From the NCBI RefSeq assembly GCF_029201565.1, contig NZ_CP104002.1:3489001-3553000 (forward strand): a stretch of 64,000 bases of DNA, given 5' to 3'. The DNA is from Devosia sp. SD17-2 (GTDB lineage Bacteria > Pseudomonadota > Alphaproteobacteria > Rhizobiales > Devosiaceae). The position numbers and the translations under genes were made by a program. The notes beneath the pieces were generated by a model, which worked only from the letters and a program-made list of their open reading frames with translations, did no database searches and was not told where the DNA came from. This document shows, piece after piece, positions 8,786-16,859 of the stretch (positions within the stretch are counted from its first letter, which is position 1; each line of letters starts with the position of its first letter).

Positions 8786-10204
8786 TCACTGCTCGCTCAG
8801 CAGCTTCTGGATGGCAGAGACGAGGTCTTCACGCTTGATTTCAAACTGGCCGGGGCGAGCGGCCTTCCATTCAGCATTGTCGGTGATGGCTTGGGCCGCC
8901 TGCTTGCCGGCGACGAGGTCCTTGATCTGGAGGATCCCCTGCTCGCGTTCCTGGCTGCCTTCAATGATGACGGCAGGCGCGTTGCGCTTGTCGGCATAGG
9001 CGACCTGCTTGCCGAAATTCTTGGTATTGCCCAGGAACATTTCTGCGCGGATGCCGGCACGGCGCAGCTCGGCAACCATCTTCTGGTAGCCAGCGGTTTC
9101 GGCCTTGTCCATGACGAGCACGACAACCGGGCCAACCGGCTCGGTGGCGCCGAGATTGCCGGTGAGCTTGAGGGCATTGGCGAGGCGGGAAACGCCGATG
9201 GAAAAACCGGTCGCCGGAACGGGTTCGCGGCGGAAACGGGAGACCAGGCCATCGTATCGCCCACCGCCACCGACGGAGCCAAAGACCACGTCCTGACCCT
9301 TTTCGTTCTGGACCTTGAAGGTCAGTTCGATCTCGAAGACCGGGCCGGTGTAATATTCGAGGCCACGGACGACCGACGGGTCGATCTTGATCTTTTCGGC
9401 GCCATAGCCGGCGGCGTCGAACAGGGCCTGCATGGCGTTGAGCTCAGCCACGCCGTCATTATCGGCCGGCGGCTTGCCGTCGATATAGTCGAGCACGACC
9501 GCAGCCTGCGCGTCCGACAGGCCAGCGCCCTTGGTGAAATCACCGCTTTCGTCCTTGCGGCCGGCGCCGAGGAGGAGCTTGACGCCCTCGGGGCCGAACT
9601 TGTCGAGCTTGTCGACAGCGCGCAGCACGGTCAGCTTTTGTACGGCAGAAGTCACCCCGGCCGCTTCCAGCACCCCGTCGAGCACCTTGCGATTGTTGAC
9701 GCGGACGACGTATTTGCCCTCAAGGCCAAGCGCATCCATGACGTCAGCCATCATCATGCACATTTCGGCGTCCGCTTCCGGCCCCCCTGCCCCGACGGTA
9801 TCGGCGTCGAACTGCATGAACTGACGAAAACGGCCCGGACCGGGCTTTTCATTGCGGAAGACATAGCCCTGACGGTACGACCGATAGGGCTTTGGCAGGC
9901 TTTCAAAATTGTCAGCGAAATAGCGGGCGAGCGGCGCGGTGAGATCGTAGCGCAGGCTCATCCACTGCTCATCGTCGTCCTGCAGCGAAAACACGCCGGC
10001 ATTGGGCCGATCGGTGTCGGGCAGGAATTTTCCGAGGGTCTCGGTGTATTCGAACAGCGGGGTTTCCACGGGGTCGAAGCCATAGCGCTCATAGACCTTG
10101 CGGATCGTCTCGATCATCTGCCCGACGGCGGCGATTTCGCCGGGGCTGCGGTCTTCAAAGCCGCGCGGCAGGCGAGCGGTGATCAGCTTGGTCTTTTCGG
10201 TCAT
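8786..10204 (-). CDS. hisS: Histidyl-tRNA synthetase
   Basis: A 472-residue class II aminoacyl-tRNA synthetase that charges tRNA-His. Motif 2 is seen in [20 protein letters not shown], the histidine-A loop in [15 protein letters not shown], and motif 3 in GGGGRYDGL followed by [13 protein letters not shown]-terminal anticodon-binding domain follows, with [15 protein letters not shown] onward. It heads the hisS-hisZ-hisG group. The enzyme belongs to the alphaproteobacterial type, consistent with the tRNA-His at 16473-16549, which lacks G at -1. Confidence 0.97.
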   Translation of the reverse strand: MTEKTKLITARLPRGFEDRSPGEIAAVGQMIETIRKVYERYGFDPVETPLFEYTETLGKFLPDTDRPNAGVFSLQDDDEQWMSLRYDLTAPLARYFADNFESLPKPYRSYRQGYVFRNEKPGPGRFRQFMQFDADTVGAGGPEADAEMCMMMADVMDALGLEGKYVVRVNNRKVLDGVLEAAGVTSAVQKLTVLRAVDKLDKFGPEGVKLLLGAGRKDESGDFTKGAGLSDAQAAVVLDYIDGKPPADNDGVAELNAMQALFDAAGYGAEKIKIDPSVVRGLEYYTGPVFEIELTFKVQNEKGQDVVFGSVGGGGRYDGLVSRFRREPVPATGFSIGVSRLANALKLTGNLGATEPVGPVVVLVMDKAETAGYQKMVAELRRAGIRAEMFLGNTKNFGKQVAYADKRNAPAVIIEGSQEREQGILQIKDLVAGKQAAQAITDNAEWKAARPGQFEIKREDLVSAIQKLLSEQ

Positions 10205-10370
10205 TTGGCAACTCTGGAAAGCGGACGGTTCGACTATGGGCGGACGCAGGGCGAAAGGCAGGAACCGGCCCCCACTTCTATGGGACCTGCTCTAGCTTAT
10301 AGGGTTTTGAGTGACAACAGGCGGGCGGGGGAAAAGGCAGCCGGGGGAGGACCCCGGCCGCCATGCACTA

Positions 10371-10631
10371 TCAATGTCGGCTCCGCTGCCTGAGACTGAG
10401 GACAGTGGTCGTTGTCGGCACCGAATGCCAGAGAACAGGTTCTGCTGCCGGTGGCAGGCCCAGGTCTTGCCGCAAATAGGCGGGGACGCGGGCGGGTGCC
10501 CGTGGGCGGTTCCACCAGGCGGCAAAGGCTGCGGCCAGAACGGGGGTAAGGCCGCGCTGGTGCACCGCATCGGCGATGGAGAATTCAAGGCGCAGCACAA
10601 TGCTGCGCTCGTCAAGCACGTTGGACGTCAT
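10371..10631 (-). CDS. Small hypothetical protein with C-terminal YLRQDLGLPP motif (DUF1127-like)
   Basis: An 86-residue basic protein started at the ATG at 10631 (MTSNVLDERSIVLRLEFS). A hydrophobic segment PVLAAAFAAWW is followed by an Arg-rich stretch and YLRQDLGLPP. This resembles the end of DUF1127 proteins, small RNA-binding-like proteins common in Hyphomicrobiales. The tail after this motif has no recognisable domain. A perfect 8 bp stem-loop sits 8 bp upstream of the start. A coding assignment is likely but not certain, because overlapping frames exist. Confidence 0.5.
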   Translation of the reverse strand: MTSNVLDERSIVLRLEFSIADAVHQRGLTPVLAAAFAAWWNRPRAPARVPAYLRQDLGLPPAAEPVLWHSVPTTTTVLSLRQRSRH

Positions 10632-10638
10632 GATGGTT

Positions 10639-10658
10639 CCGGCAGGTATGCCTGCCGG
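10639..10658 (-). promoter_or_regulatory. Stem-loop immediately upstream of the 10371-10631 gene
   Basis: CCGGCAGG-tatg-CCTGCCGG forms a perfect 8 bp stem with a 4-base loop. In the minus-strand message it covers the region where the ribosome-binding site should be, so it could limit translation. Confidence 0.4.
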
Positions 10659-11087
10659 CCTCTGGTCTGGTTCAGGAATGGAAGCCCGGAATCCGGACGC
10701 AGAGCGACCCGGTTTTCTCAAGACTTCAGCTGGGGGAAATGTCCACTACCGGTCGCCGGCGGTTACACCGGCAAGGGGCGTCATACTCGGGCGATAGTGC
10801 CGAGATGTGGAGCAACCCAGGTATGGCGATGCGAACGATTATTCATTATGCGCCTCCCTTGGTTGGCAATGTGGACGCCAGTCTTCTAGATCGCGGTCGC
10901 GTGATCCGCAAACCCTATCTGCGGCAGGTTGTCGCAGTTTTTTGCGGTGTTGCGGCGGCGCAACAGACCGGATTGCAGGAAGAAATCGTTTACCCTGCCG
11001 CGTAGTCCTCGGTTAACCAGCCCAATTGACCTCTCCTTTGGGGCTTCTGGGGCAAACTGGCCGCGCTTGGCTGGTTTGGGGACTGGA
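10659..11087. other. Intergenic region with no supported gene
   Basis: About 430 bp between divergent genes. Several short overlapping frames exist but none has a ribosome-binding site, recognisable motifs or sensible composition. It presumably holds the promoters of the small minus-strand gene and of the L,D-transpeptidase. Confidence 0.5.
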
Positions 11088-11720
11088 ATGCGCACAGGTG
11101 TTCGCCGCAGTTTGACTGCAATCATTGCCCTCGTGCTGGCGGGATCCATGGTCCTGCCCTCAATGGCGCAACAGCGGTTCGAGCAAGGCTGGCGGTTTGC
11201 GCCGCCTCCAGGCGTCACCGTGTCCGACCAGAAGCCGCGCCACGCCCTGATGTTGCAGGGCAATGCCAAGGTCCATCCGCAATATCTTCGGCAGGTGGTT
11301 CGCTATGCCACGACCGAACGCTCCGGCACGATCGTGGTCGATACGCGGTCGCATTTTCTCTACTTCGTACTCGGTGATGGTCGGGCGCTCCGGTACGGCA
11401 TCGGGGTGGCGCGCGATGGCTTCGAGTGGAGCGGCGCGCACCGGGTCACCCGCAAGGCCGAATGGCCAAGCTGGACGCCGCCGGCAGAAATGCGCAAGCG
11501 GCAGCCGGGCTTACCGGCCCATATGGAAGGGGGACCAAATAATCCTCTGGGCGCCCGCGCGCTCTATTTGGGATCCACGCTCTATCGCATCCACGGCACC
11601 AATGAACCATGGAGCATTGGGCAAAATGTTTCTTCTGGATGCATCCGCATGACCAATGCAGATGTCATGGATCTTTATGAGCGCGTAAAACTCAACACAA
11701 AAGTAGTGGTCCTTTCATAA
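11088..11720 (+). CDS. L,D-transpeptidase (YkuD domain), exported
   Basis: A 210-residue periplasmic enzyme that cross-links peptidoglycan 3-3 or anchors proteins to it. I start it at the ATG at 11088, which opens a clear signal peptide (positive MRTGVRR, hydrophobic SLTAIIALVLAGSMVL, then AQQ cleavage area); longer upstream translation is not convincing. The YkuD domain covers the C-terminal half, with IVVDTRSHFLYFVLGDG, the HGTNEPWSIG histidine motif, and the catalytic Cys in SSGCIRM near residue 184. It is followed 54 bp later by the Tad-like gene. Confidence 0.93.
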   Translation: MRTGVRRSLTAIIALVLAGSMVLPSMAQQRFEQGWRFAPPPGVTVSDQKPRHALMLQGNAKVHPQYLRQVVRYATTERSGTIVVDTRSHFLYFVLGDGRALRYGIGVARDGFEWSGAHRVTRKAEWPSWTPPAEMRKRQPGLPAHMEGGPNNPLGARALYLGSTLYRIHGTNEPWSIGQNVSSGCIRMTNADVMDLYERVKLNTKVVVLS

Positions 11721-11774
11721 GGTTTTAACTCGATACTGCAGAATTATTCTGGTGCAGCGAAGAGGTCCGGGTCG

Positions 11775-13649
11775 ATGAGGGGATTTAAGCGCACGATTTC
11801 GCGTTTTGTCCGCGACGAAGGCGGGGCCTTTGCCCTGATATTCGGCGTCATGGCCGTGGTGCTGATCGCACTGGGCGGCGCAGTGGTCGACTATGTCTCG
11901 CTTGAACAGAGCCGCAATCGCGCCCAGCTGGCGCTCGACGCTGCGGCTTTGGCTTTGCAACCAGAAATCACCCGCCCCGGATATGACGAAGAGAGCATTC
12001 GGCTACGCGCCGAAGCGCTGGTGATCGAGCGGATCGGCAACGCCGATGTGCGCGCCGAGATCGACCAGATTGTCATCGATCCGACCAATGGCTCGCTGTT
12101 CCTCAGCGGCATTTTTGTGACGCAAACCTATTTCGTGCGCCTTGTGGGCGTGCCGGAACTGGCAGCCCGCTTCAGCTCGGAGACCGTGCGCGGCATCCTT
12201 GATATCGAGGTGGCGGTTGCCCTTGATATTACCGGGTCGATGGAGGGCCAGCGGATCATCGACCTTCGGGCAGCCGCGACACGCCTTGTCGACGCTGTGG
12301 TTCAGGATGATCAGACCCTCAACAGAACGCGCATGGCGCTCGTGCCCTATGCACAGGCGGTCAATGTATCGCCCTATCAGGTGCAGGTTCGGGGGCCTGA
12401 GCAGGGGCCAGTCCCGGCAACCAGGATGAGCTGGGCAATTGGCCCGAAGAAAATCAACGCAGGCGCTGATCGCGATTCAAATGGCAGGGGCGTAGTGGTC
12501 AAGATCACGCGCCATGGTTATGCAGAAGGCGACTGGGTCTACGTCTGGAATTTCAATAATTTCACCTCGATCAACAACAAATCCTTCCGTATCAGCGAGG
12601 TAAACAACAACTCGTTCCGTCTGGTCGGCGCCAACGAGACCGGATGGTATAATTCGGCAACGGGTGGCCAGGTCATCAAGTGCGAACGCGCGAACTGCGA
12701 GGTTTTGGTGACCTCGGTTCGACACGGCTACACCAACGGCCAATATGTCGTTGTGACCGACGTTGGGGGCATGAGCGGGCTGAACTATCCCGTTCCCAGG
12801 ATTACCCCAAAGGAATTTGAGGTCCGCAGTGTCACCCGGGACACACTGATACTGGGCGGCTCGATGGCTGGCGGGCACGAGCCGGATCGCCTGCCCTACA
12901 TTGCCGATACCGGCAACCTCCATTGCACCTGGATTACCGCTTCTGTCGGCTGCACCTACTACAGATTCACCACAGCATCCGGTGGATCCAATACATTCCC
13001 CCTTACAAACTGCGCCACTGATCGGCCGAACAACCCGACCAGCGACCTGCCCTTTTCCGCCAGCCTCGCCGGGCGCAATTATGCAAATCAGAGCGCCAAC
13101 AAATGCCCCACCAGCCCAATCGTGCCGCTCACGACCGACAAGACGGCGCTGAAAACGGCAATCGCCGGGCTGATGACAGACGGTTCGACCGCGGGCAATC
13201 TCGGGATTGCCTGGGCATGGCACATGCTCTCGCCCAACCTTGGATATCTCTGGCCAGGCAGCCGGCCTGACGCCTATGACGGCGAAAATATCATGAAGGC
13301 GGCCATCATCATGACGGACGGCGAGTTCAACACCGTCCATTGTAATGGCGTGGTGTCGTGGAATTCGACGGACGGCAGTGGCGGCAATGCCGACAAGATC
13401 GCCTGCAACGCACCCAACGGCGCGCCCTATGCCCAGGCGCGCGCCTACTGCGATGCCATGAAAGCAAGCGACAAGATCATCATCTATACCGTCGGCTTCG
13501 GGATTGCCGAGGGCAGCGCGGCAGCCGAACTGCTGGCCTATTGTGCGAGTGGCGCGGACAGCTACTTCCTCGCGGAGAACGCCAGCGGGCTGGACGCGGC
13601 GTTCCAGCAGATTGCCAGCAATATTTCTGCGCTACGCATCGCGCGATGA
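11775..13649 (+). CDS. TadG-like pilus-assembly/vWA-domain protein with two inserted FCCH-like repeats
   Basis: A 624-residue envelope protein. The start has the TadE/TadG anchor: basic MRGFKRTISRFVRDEGG, then the hydrophobic helix AFALIFGVMAVVLIALGGAV. A von Willebrand A domain begins near residue 150 with the metal-site-like VALDITGSMEGQR and resumes in the C-terminal half (KAAIIMTDGEFN, DKIIIYTVGFGI). Between these parts, around residues 245-285 and 315-363, are two copies of a beta-rich unit starting RHGY, with G(D/Q)-V-V and ending FRL/LIL. They resemble the FCCH-type repeats seen in phage tail proteins. No other tad genes are adjacent. Such proteins act at the cell surface in adhesion. 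Confidence 0.85.
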   Translation: MRGFKRTISRFVRDEGGAFALIFGVMAVVLIALGGAVVDYVSLEQSRNRAQLALDAAALALQPEITRPGYDEESIRLRAEALVIERIGNADVRAEIDQIVIDPTNGSLFLSGIFVTQTYFVRLVGVPELAARFSSETVRGILDIEVAVALDITGSMEGQRIIDLRAAATRLVDAVVQDDQTLNRTRMALVPYAQAVNVSPYQVQVRGPEQGPVPATRMSWAIGPKKINAGADRDSNGRGVVVKITRHGYAEGDWVYVWNFNNFTSINNKSFRISEVNNNSFRLVGANETGWYNSATGGQVIKCERANCEVLVTSVRHGYTNGQYVVVTDVGGMSGLNYPVPRITPKEFEVRSVTRDTLILGGSMAGGHEPDRLPYIADTGNLHCTWITASVGCTYYRFTTASGGSNTFPLTNCATDRPNNPTSDLPFSASLAGRNYANQSANKCPTSPIVPLTTDKTALKTAIAGLMTDGSTAGNLGIAWAWHMLSPNLGYLWPGSRPDAYDGENIMKAAIIMTDGEFNTVHCNGVVSWNSTDGSGGNADKIACNAPNGAPYAQARAYCDAMKASDKIIIYTVGFGIAEGSAAAELLAYCASGADSYFLAENASGLDAAFQQIASNISALRIAR

Positions 13650-13752
13650 ACACATTTCCGCGTCAAAAGGGCAGTTATGAACTGATCACAGCTGGCGCTG
13701 TGCTAGAAGCACCCTAGAAACACCGCCTCGCCACCAAGCAACCGGAGCAAAA

Positions 13753-14307
13753 TTGTTGAATGCCAATGGGCTCCGGAATGTGTTGCGGCACAGCACCCAG
13801 AACGAACATGACCGGCTCGACGCCCTGATCGGCAATTTCTCCGATCTTGCAAGCTATCGCTCCTTTCTCGTTGGCAGCTATCGCTTTCGCAAAAGTCTTG
13901 AGGCGACGACCGCGGCCATAGATTTTTGGCAGGCCGAGCTCCTGCTCGACGAACTGGCGCAGGATCTCGAGGAACTTGGGGGCGACAGCGTCCGGGCGCC
14001 CACCGCAGCAGTGTTCGCCAACACGCCGGCAGAACAGCTGGGCCTGCTCTATGTGCTTGAGGGTTCGGCTTTGGGCGCGCGGCTGCTCGTAAGGCGGGCG
14101 GAAGCACTCGGGTTGAGCGCGACGCATGGTGCGCGCCATCTCGCGATGCAGGTGCGCGATCCGGGGCGGTGGCGACGTTTTCTCGATCTGCTCGAAAGCC
14201 AGAAAGATATTGACCTGGCGCTGGCCGTCCGCGGCGCGCAGACCTGCTTCTCCGCCGCCCTTGCCAATTTCACGGAGGTTCACAGTGAACCCGCCCAATG
14301 CGCTTGA
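13753..14307 (+). CDS. bphO: Biliverdin-producing heme oxygenase
   Basis: A 184-residue all-helical protein that would open heme to biliverdin IX-alpha, the chromophore of bacteriophytochromes. The N-terminal LRHSTQNEHDRLDALIG contains the proximal-histidine region, and LLYVLEGSALGARLLVRRAE matches the distal-helix glycine-rich segment. The frame starts at TTG with a GGAG sequence upstream. It overlaps the following phytochrome gene by 23 bp, the usual coupling of chromophore synthesis with the apoprotein. It may depend on a host ferredoxin for electrons; none is encoded nearby. Confidence 0.9.
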   Translation: MLNANGLRNVLRHSTQNEHDRLDALIGNFSDLASYRSFLVGSYRFRKSLEATTAAIDFWQAELLLDELAQDLEELGGDSVRAPTAAVFANTPAEQLGLLYVLEGSALGARLLVRRAEALGLSATHGARHLAMQVRDPGRWRRFLDLLESQKDIDLALAVRGAQTCFSAALANFTEVHSEPAQCA

Positions 14308-16414
14308 CCTGACCAGCTGCGATCTCGAGCCGATCCACATTCCCGGCTCCATTCAGCCCTATGGCATCATGCTGGTGGCCGACGCGGCGTCCGGGCGCAT
14401 CGTCGGATACGCGGGCACCAAGGGTGTCAGCCCGACCCTGCTCGACAAGCCCCTGCAGGAAATTGTCAGCTGGAGCGTCGAGGCCATTCGATCGGCTCTG
14501 CCGCGAACCGGCATCCATGTGCTAGGTGATGTGACGTTCGATGGCATCCTTCGCGACGCCATCGCCTATGCCAGCGGCGCACATATTGTTGTCGAGCTGA
14601 CCGAAAAGGTGGAAGGCACCCGGATCGACGCGGCGCTGCTGGCCGTGCTCGATACGCTCGACGTGCACCTCGAGCGGGCACAGAACCTGACCGAGCTTGC
14701 GGCCGAGGCGGCACGCATTTTCCAGCGGCTGACCGGTTATGGCCGCGTCATGGTTTACCGGTTCGTCGATGAGGACGCGGGCGTCGTGCTGGGGGAAAGT
14801 ACCTCCGAGGGCCTTCCCAGCTTCATGCATCATCATTTTCCGGCATCCGACATTCCGCGACAGGCCCGCGCGCTCTATGTCCGCAACCGCGTGCGCGTGA
14901 TCGCCGACGTGCATTACGAGCCAGCGCCGATCACCAGTGCCAGCTCGGACCTGCGGGAGCTTGATCTCAGCGATTCGACCCTGCGCAGCGTCTCGCCGGT
15001 GCACCTGCAATATCTCAAGAACATGGGGGTGGCCGCCTCGGCCTCCATGTCGATTGTCAAAGACGGCATGCTGTGGGGGCTGATCGCCTGCCACCATCAC
15101 GAAAAGCGCGAGCTGTCGCTCGACACGCGGATCGCCTGCCAGTCCATGGCTTCGAACCTGGCGCGACTGATCAAGGTCCGCGAGGACAACGAGCTCTATC
15201 GCGAGCGCGTCCGGCTGCGCAGCCAGGAGGACGCGATCCTGACACAGCTGGGGCCGGATATTTCCTTGAACCGTCTGTTCGCCCAGTCGGGGGAGGACCT
15301 CGCAAAACTGCTCGGCGCCGATGGCTTTGCAGCCGTGCAGGGCGGCGACCTCTACTGCGCGGGAAAATGTCCGGATGATCCGGCGGTCCGCGCCATGGCG
15401 GAGCATGTTCGGGTATCGGCGCTCGCCAAACCTGTGGCGACACGGCAATTGTCGAAGCAATTTGCGCCGGCGGCGGAATTTACCGAGACGGCGAGCGGGC
15501 TGCTCGCGGTCACCATGTCCACCGAAGTTCCGACAATCCTGATGTGGTACCGGGCCGAGCAGTTGCAGACGGTCAAGTGGGCCGGCAATCCGCACAAGGA
15601 TGTCACCCATGACCCGAGTGCCAGGCTGACCCCGCGCAGCTCGTTCGAGGAATGGGCAGAGAGCGTTCAGGGCCGAGCGCGGGACTGGACCCTCGCCGAG
15701 ACCGAATCGGCCTCGCGGCTGGTGCGCCTGCTGCTCGAAGCGCGCAACAACAGTCGGATCCGCGAGCTCAACACCGAGCTGACCACAACGCTTCGGGAAA
15801 ACGAGATTCTGCTCGAGCAGCGCGGGTTGCTCCTCAAGGAGGTGAACCACCGCGTGCAGAACAGTCTCTCTCTGGTGGGCGCTTTTCTGCGAATGCAGGC
15901 ACGCGCTGCCACTGAGGAGGTGCGGACTGAGCTTGAGGAGGCGCAAAAGCGGCTGCTGGCGGTGTCCCTCGCCCATCGTCGACTCTATCTGGACAATAGT
16001 GTCGAGATCATCGACCTGTCGCGCTACCTGACCGAGCTCATGGATGAACTGACAAGTTCGCTCGAAGGCGGCTGGCGGGATGCGGTCCAGCTTGACCTGT
16101 CGCCAGTTCTGACCGATGCGGCGCGCGCCGTGTCACTTGGCCTCGTGGCCAATGAGCTGCTCACCAATGCGGTCAAATATGCTTATGAGGGCCGTCCCGG
16201 TCCCGTGAACATTCGGCTCGAGCAGCACCGCGAGACGCTTCGCCTGATCGTTGCGGATCGCGGTCCGGGGATGAACAGCGGCATCGCCGGCACGGGCTTT
16301 GGCTCAAAGATGCTGCGGGTGCTGATGCATAGCCTCGAAGGATCTCTCGAGTATGAGGACAATCACCCCGGCGTCCGCGCCATCGTGACCGCCGCCATCC
16401 GCGGCAATCCGTGA
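14285..16414 (+). CDS. bphP: Bacteriophytochrome histidine kinase
   Basis: A 709-residue red/far-red photoreceptor kinase. I choose GTG at 14285, preceded by CGGAGG, because it places the biliverdin-binding Cys at position 12 (LTSCDLEPIHIPGSIQPYG). Order of domains: PAS, GAF with the PASDIP motif at 186-191, PHY with the PRSSF tongue motif at 450-454, then a HisKA_2-type dimerisation helix (EVNHRVQNSL, phospho-acceptor His522) and an HATPase domain (NELLTNAVKYAYE, ADRGPGMN). The family of HisKA_2 kinases differs from classical HisKA. No response regulator gene lies beside it, so its partner is elsewhere or outside the window. Confidence 0.95.
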   Translation: MNPPNALDLTSCDLEPIHIPGSIQPYGIMLVADAASGRIVGYAGTKGVSPTLLDKPLQEIVSWSVEAIRSALPRTGIHVLGDVTFDGILRDAIAYASGAHIVVELTEKVEGTRIDAALLAVLDTLDVHLERAQNLTELAAEAARIFQRLTGYGRVMVYRFVDEDAGVVLGESTSEGLPSFMHHHFPASDIPRQARALYVRNRVRVIADVHYEPAPITSASSDLRELDLSDSTLRSVSPVHLQYLKNMGVAASASMSIVKDGMLWGLIACHHHEKRELSLDTRIACQSMASNLARLIKVREDNELYRERVRLRSQEDAILTQLGPDISLNRLFAQSGEDLAKLLGADGFAAVQGGDLYCAGKCPDDPAVRAMAEHVRVSALAKPVATRQLSKQFAPAAEFTETASGLLAVTMSTEVPTILMWYRAEQLQTVKWAGNPHKDVTHDPSARLTPRSSFEEWAESVQGRARDWTLAETESASRLVRLLLEARNNSRIRELNTELTTTLRENEILLEQRGLLLKEVNHRVQNSLSLVGAFLRMQARAATEEVRTELEEAQKRLLAVSLAHRRLYLDNSVEIIDLSRYLTELMDELTSSLEGGWRDAVQLDLSPVLTDAARAVSLGLVANELLTNAVKYAYEGRPGPVNIRLEQHRETLRLIVADRGPGMNSGIAGTGFGSKMLRVLMHSLEGSLEYEDNHPGVRAIVTAAIRGNP

Positions 16415-16472
16415 CGCCAGCGGAAAGGTACCGACCCAACGGCAAAACTTCAGCAAATGCGGGGGTTTTGGG

Positions 16473-16549
16473 TGGTACCACCTCTCGGGATCGAACCGAG
16501 GACCTCTAGATCCACAATCTAGCGCTCTAACCAACTGAGCTAAGGCGGC
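16473..16549 (-). tRNA. tRNA-His (anticodon GTG)
   Basis: A 77-base cloverleaf on the minus strand. Acceptor strands are GCCGCCT and AGGTGGT, the anticodon loop is ATTGTGGAT within a CTAGA/TCTAG stem, the T arm is CTCGG-TTCGATC-CCGAG, and the CCA end is encoded. The discriminator base is A73. The base preceding position 1 is T, so the usual extra G at -1 of tRNA-His is not encoded, as known for a clade of alphaproteobacteria. Confidence 0.95.
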
Positions 16550-16859
16550 AAACCAGTTCGGGGGCACGGCGTACTCCCGAAATCGGGCGGAACATAGGTC
16601 GAGTTTGCCTGGATGACAAGCACCGATTTTCCCCTGTGGACAGTGTGATTGTCGCAGGCGTTTTTCCTCAGAAATATGGGGGTGCATGACCAATCCTTAG
16701 GACATGTCTTTTAACCATTGAAGAGAATGAATCGCGCTGGAGGGTGTGCTGGGCTGGATTCAGCCGGGCCGGCACTATATTTAAGAACACATAAAGAACT
16801 TAGGCCCACCGTTTCAATATGGGACAGGGCAAACGTATATTGGTCGAACGCGCCGCCTT
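16550..16859. other. Intergenic region upstream of the PAS protein gene; possible CtrA-type box
   Basis: About 310 bp with no supported reading frame. It contains an AT-richer stretch near the gene. At 16781-16795 the sequence TTAA-N7-TAAA differs by one base from the CtrA consensus TTAA-N7-TTAA. It lies 65 bp upstream of the start codon. The tRNA-His promoter must also lie here. Confidence 0.35.

Noticed and set aside
8891..10393. 500-codon plus-strand frame opposite hisS
   Set aside because: Long antisense frames arise from GC-rich codon usage; hisS on the other strand has unmistakable class II synthetase motifs.
14126..14284. Upstream extension of the bacteriophytochrome frame
   Set aside because: It overlaps the heme oxygenase coding region out of frame; the GTG at 14285 has a good ribosome-binding site and gives the canonical N-terminus.
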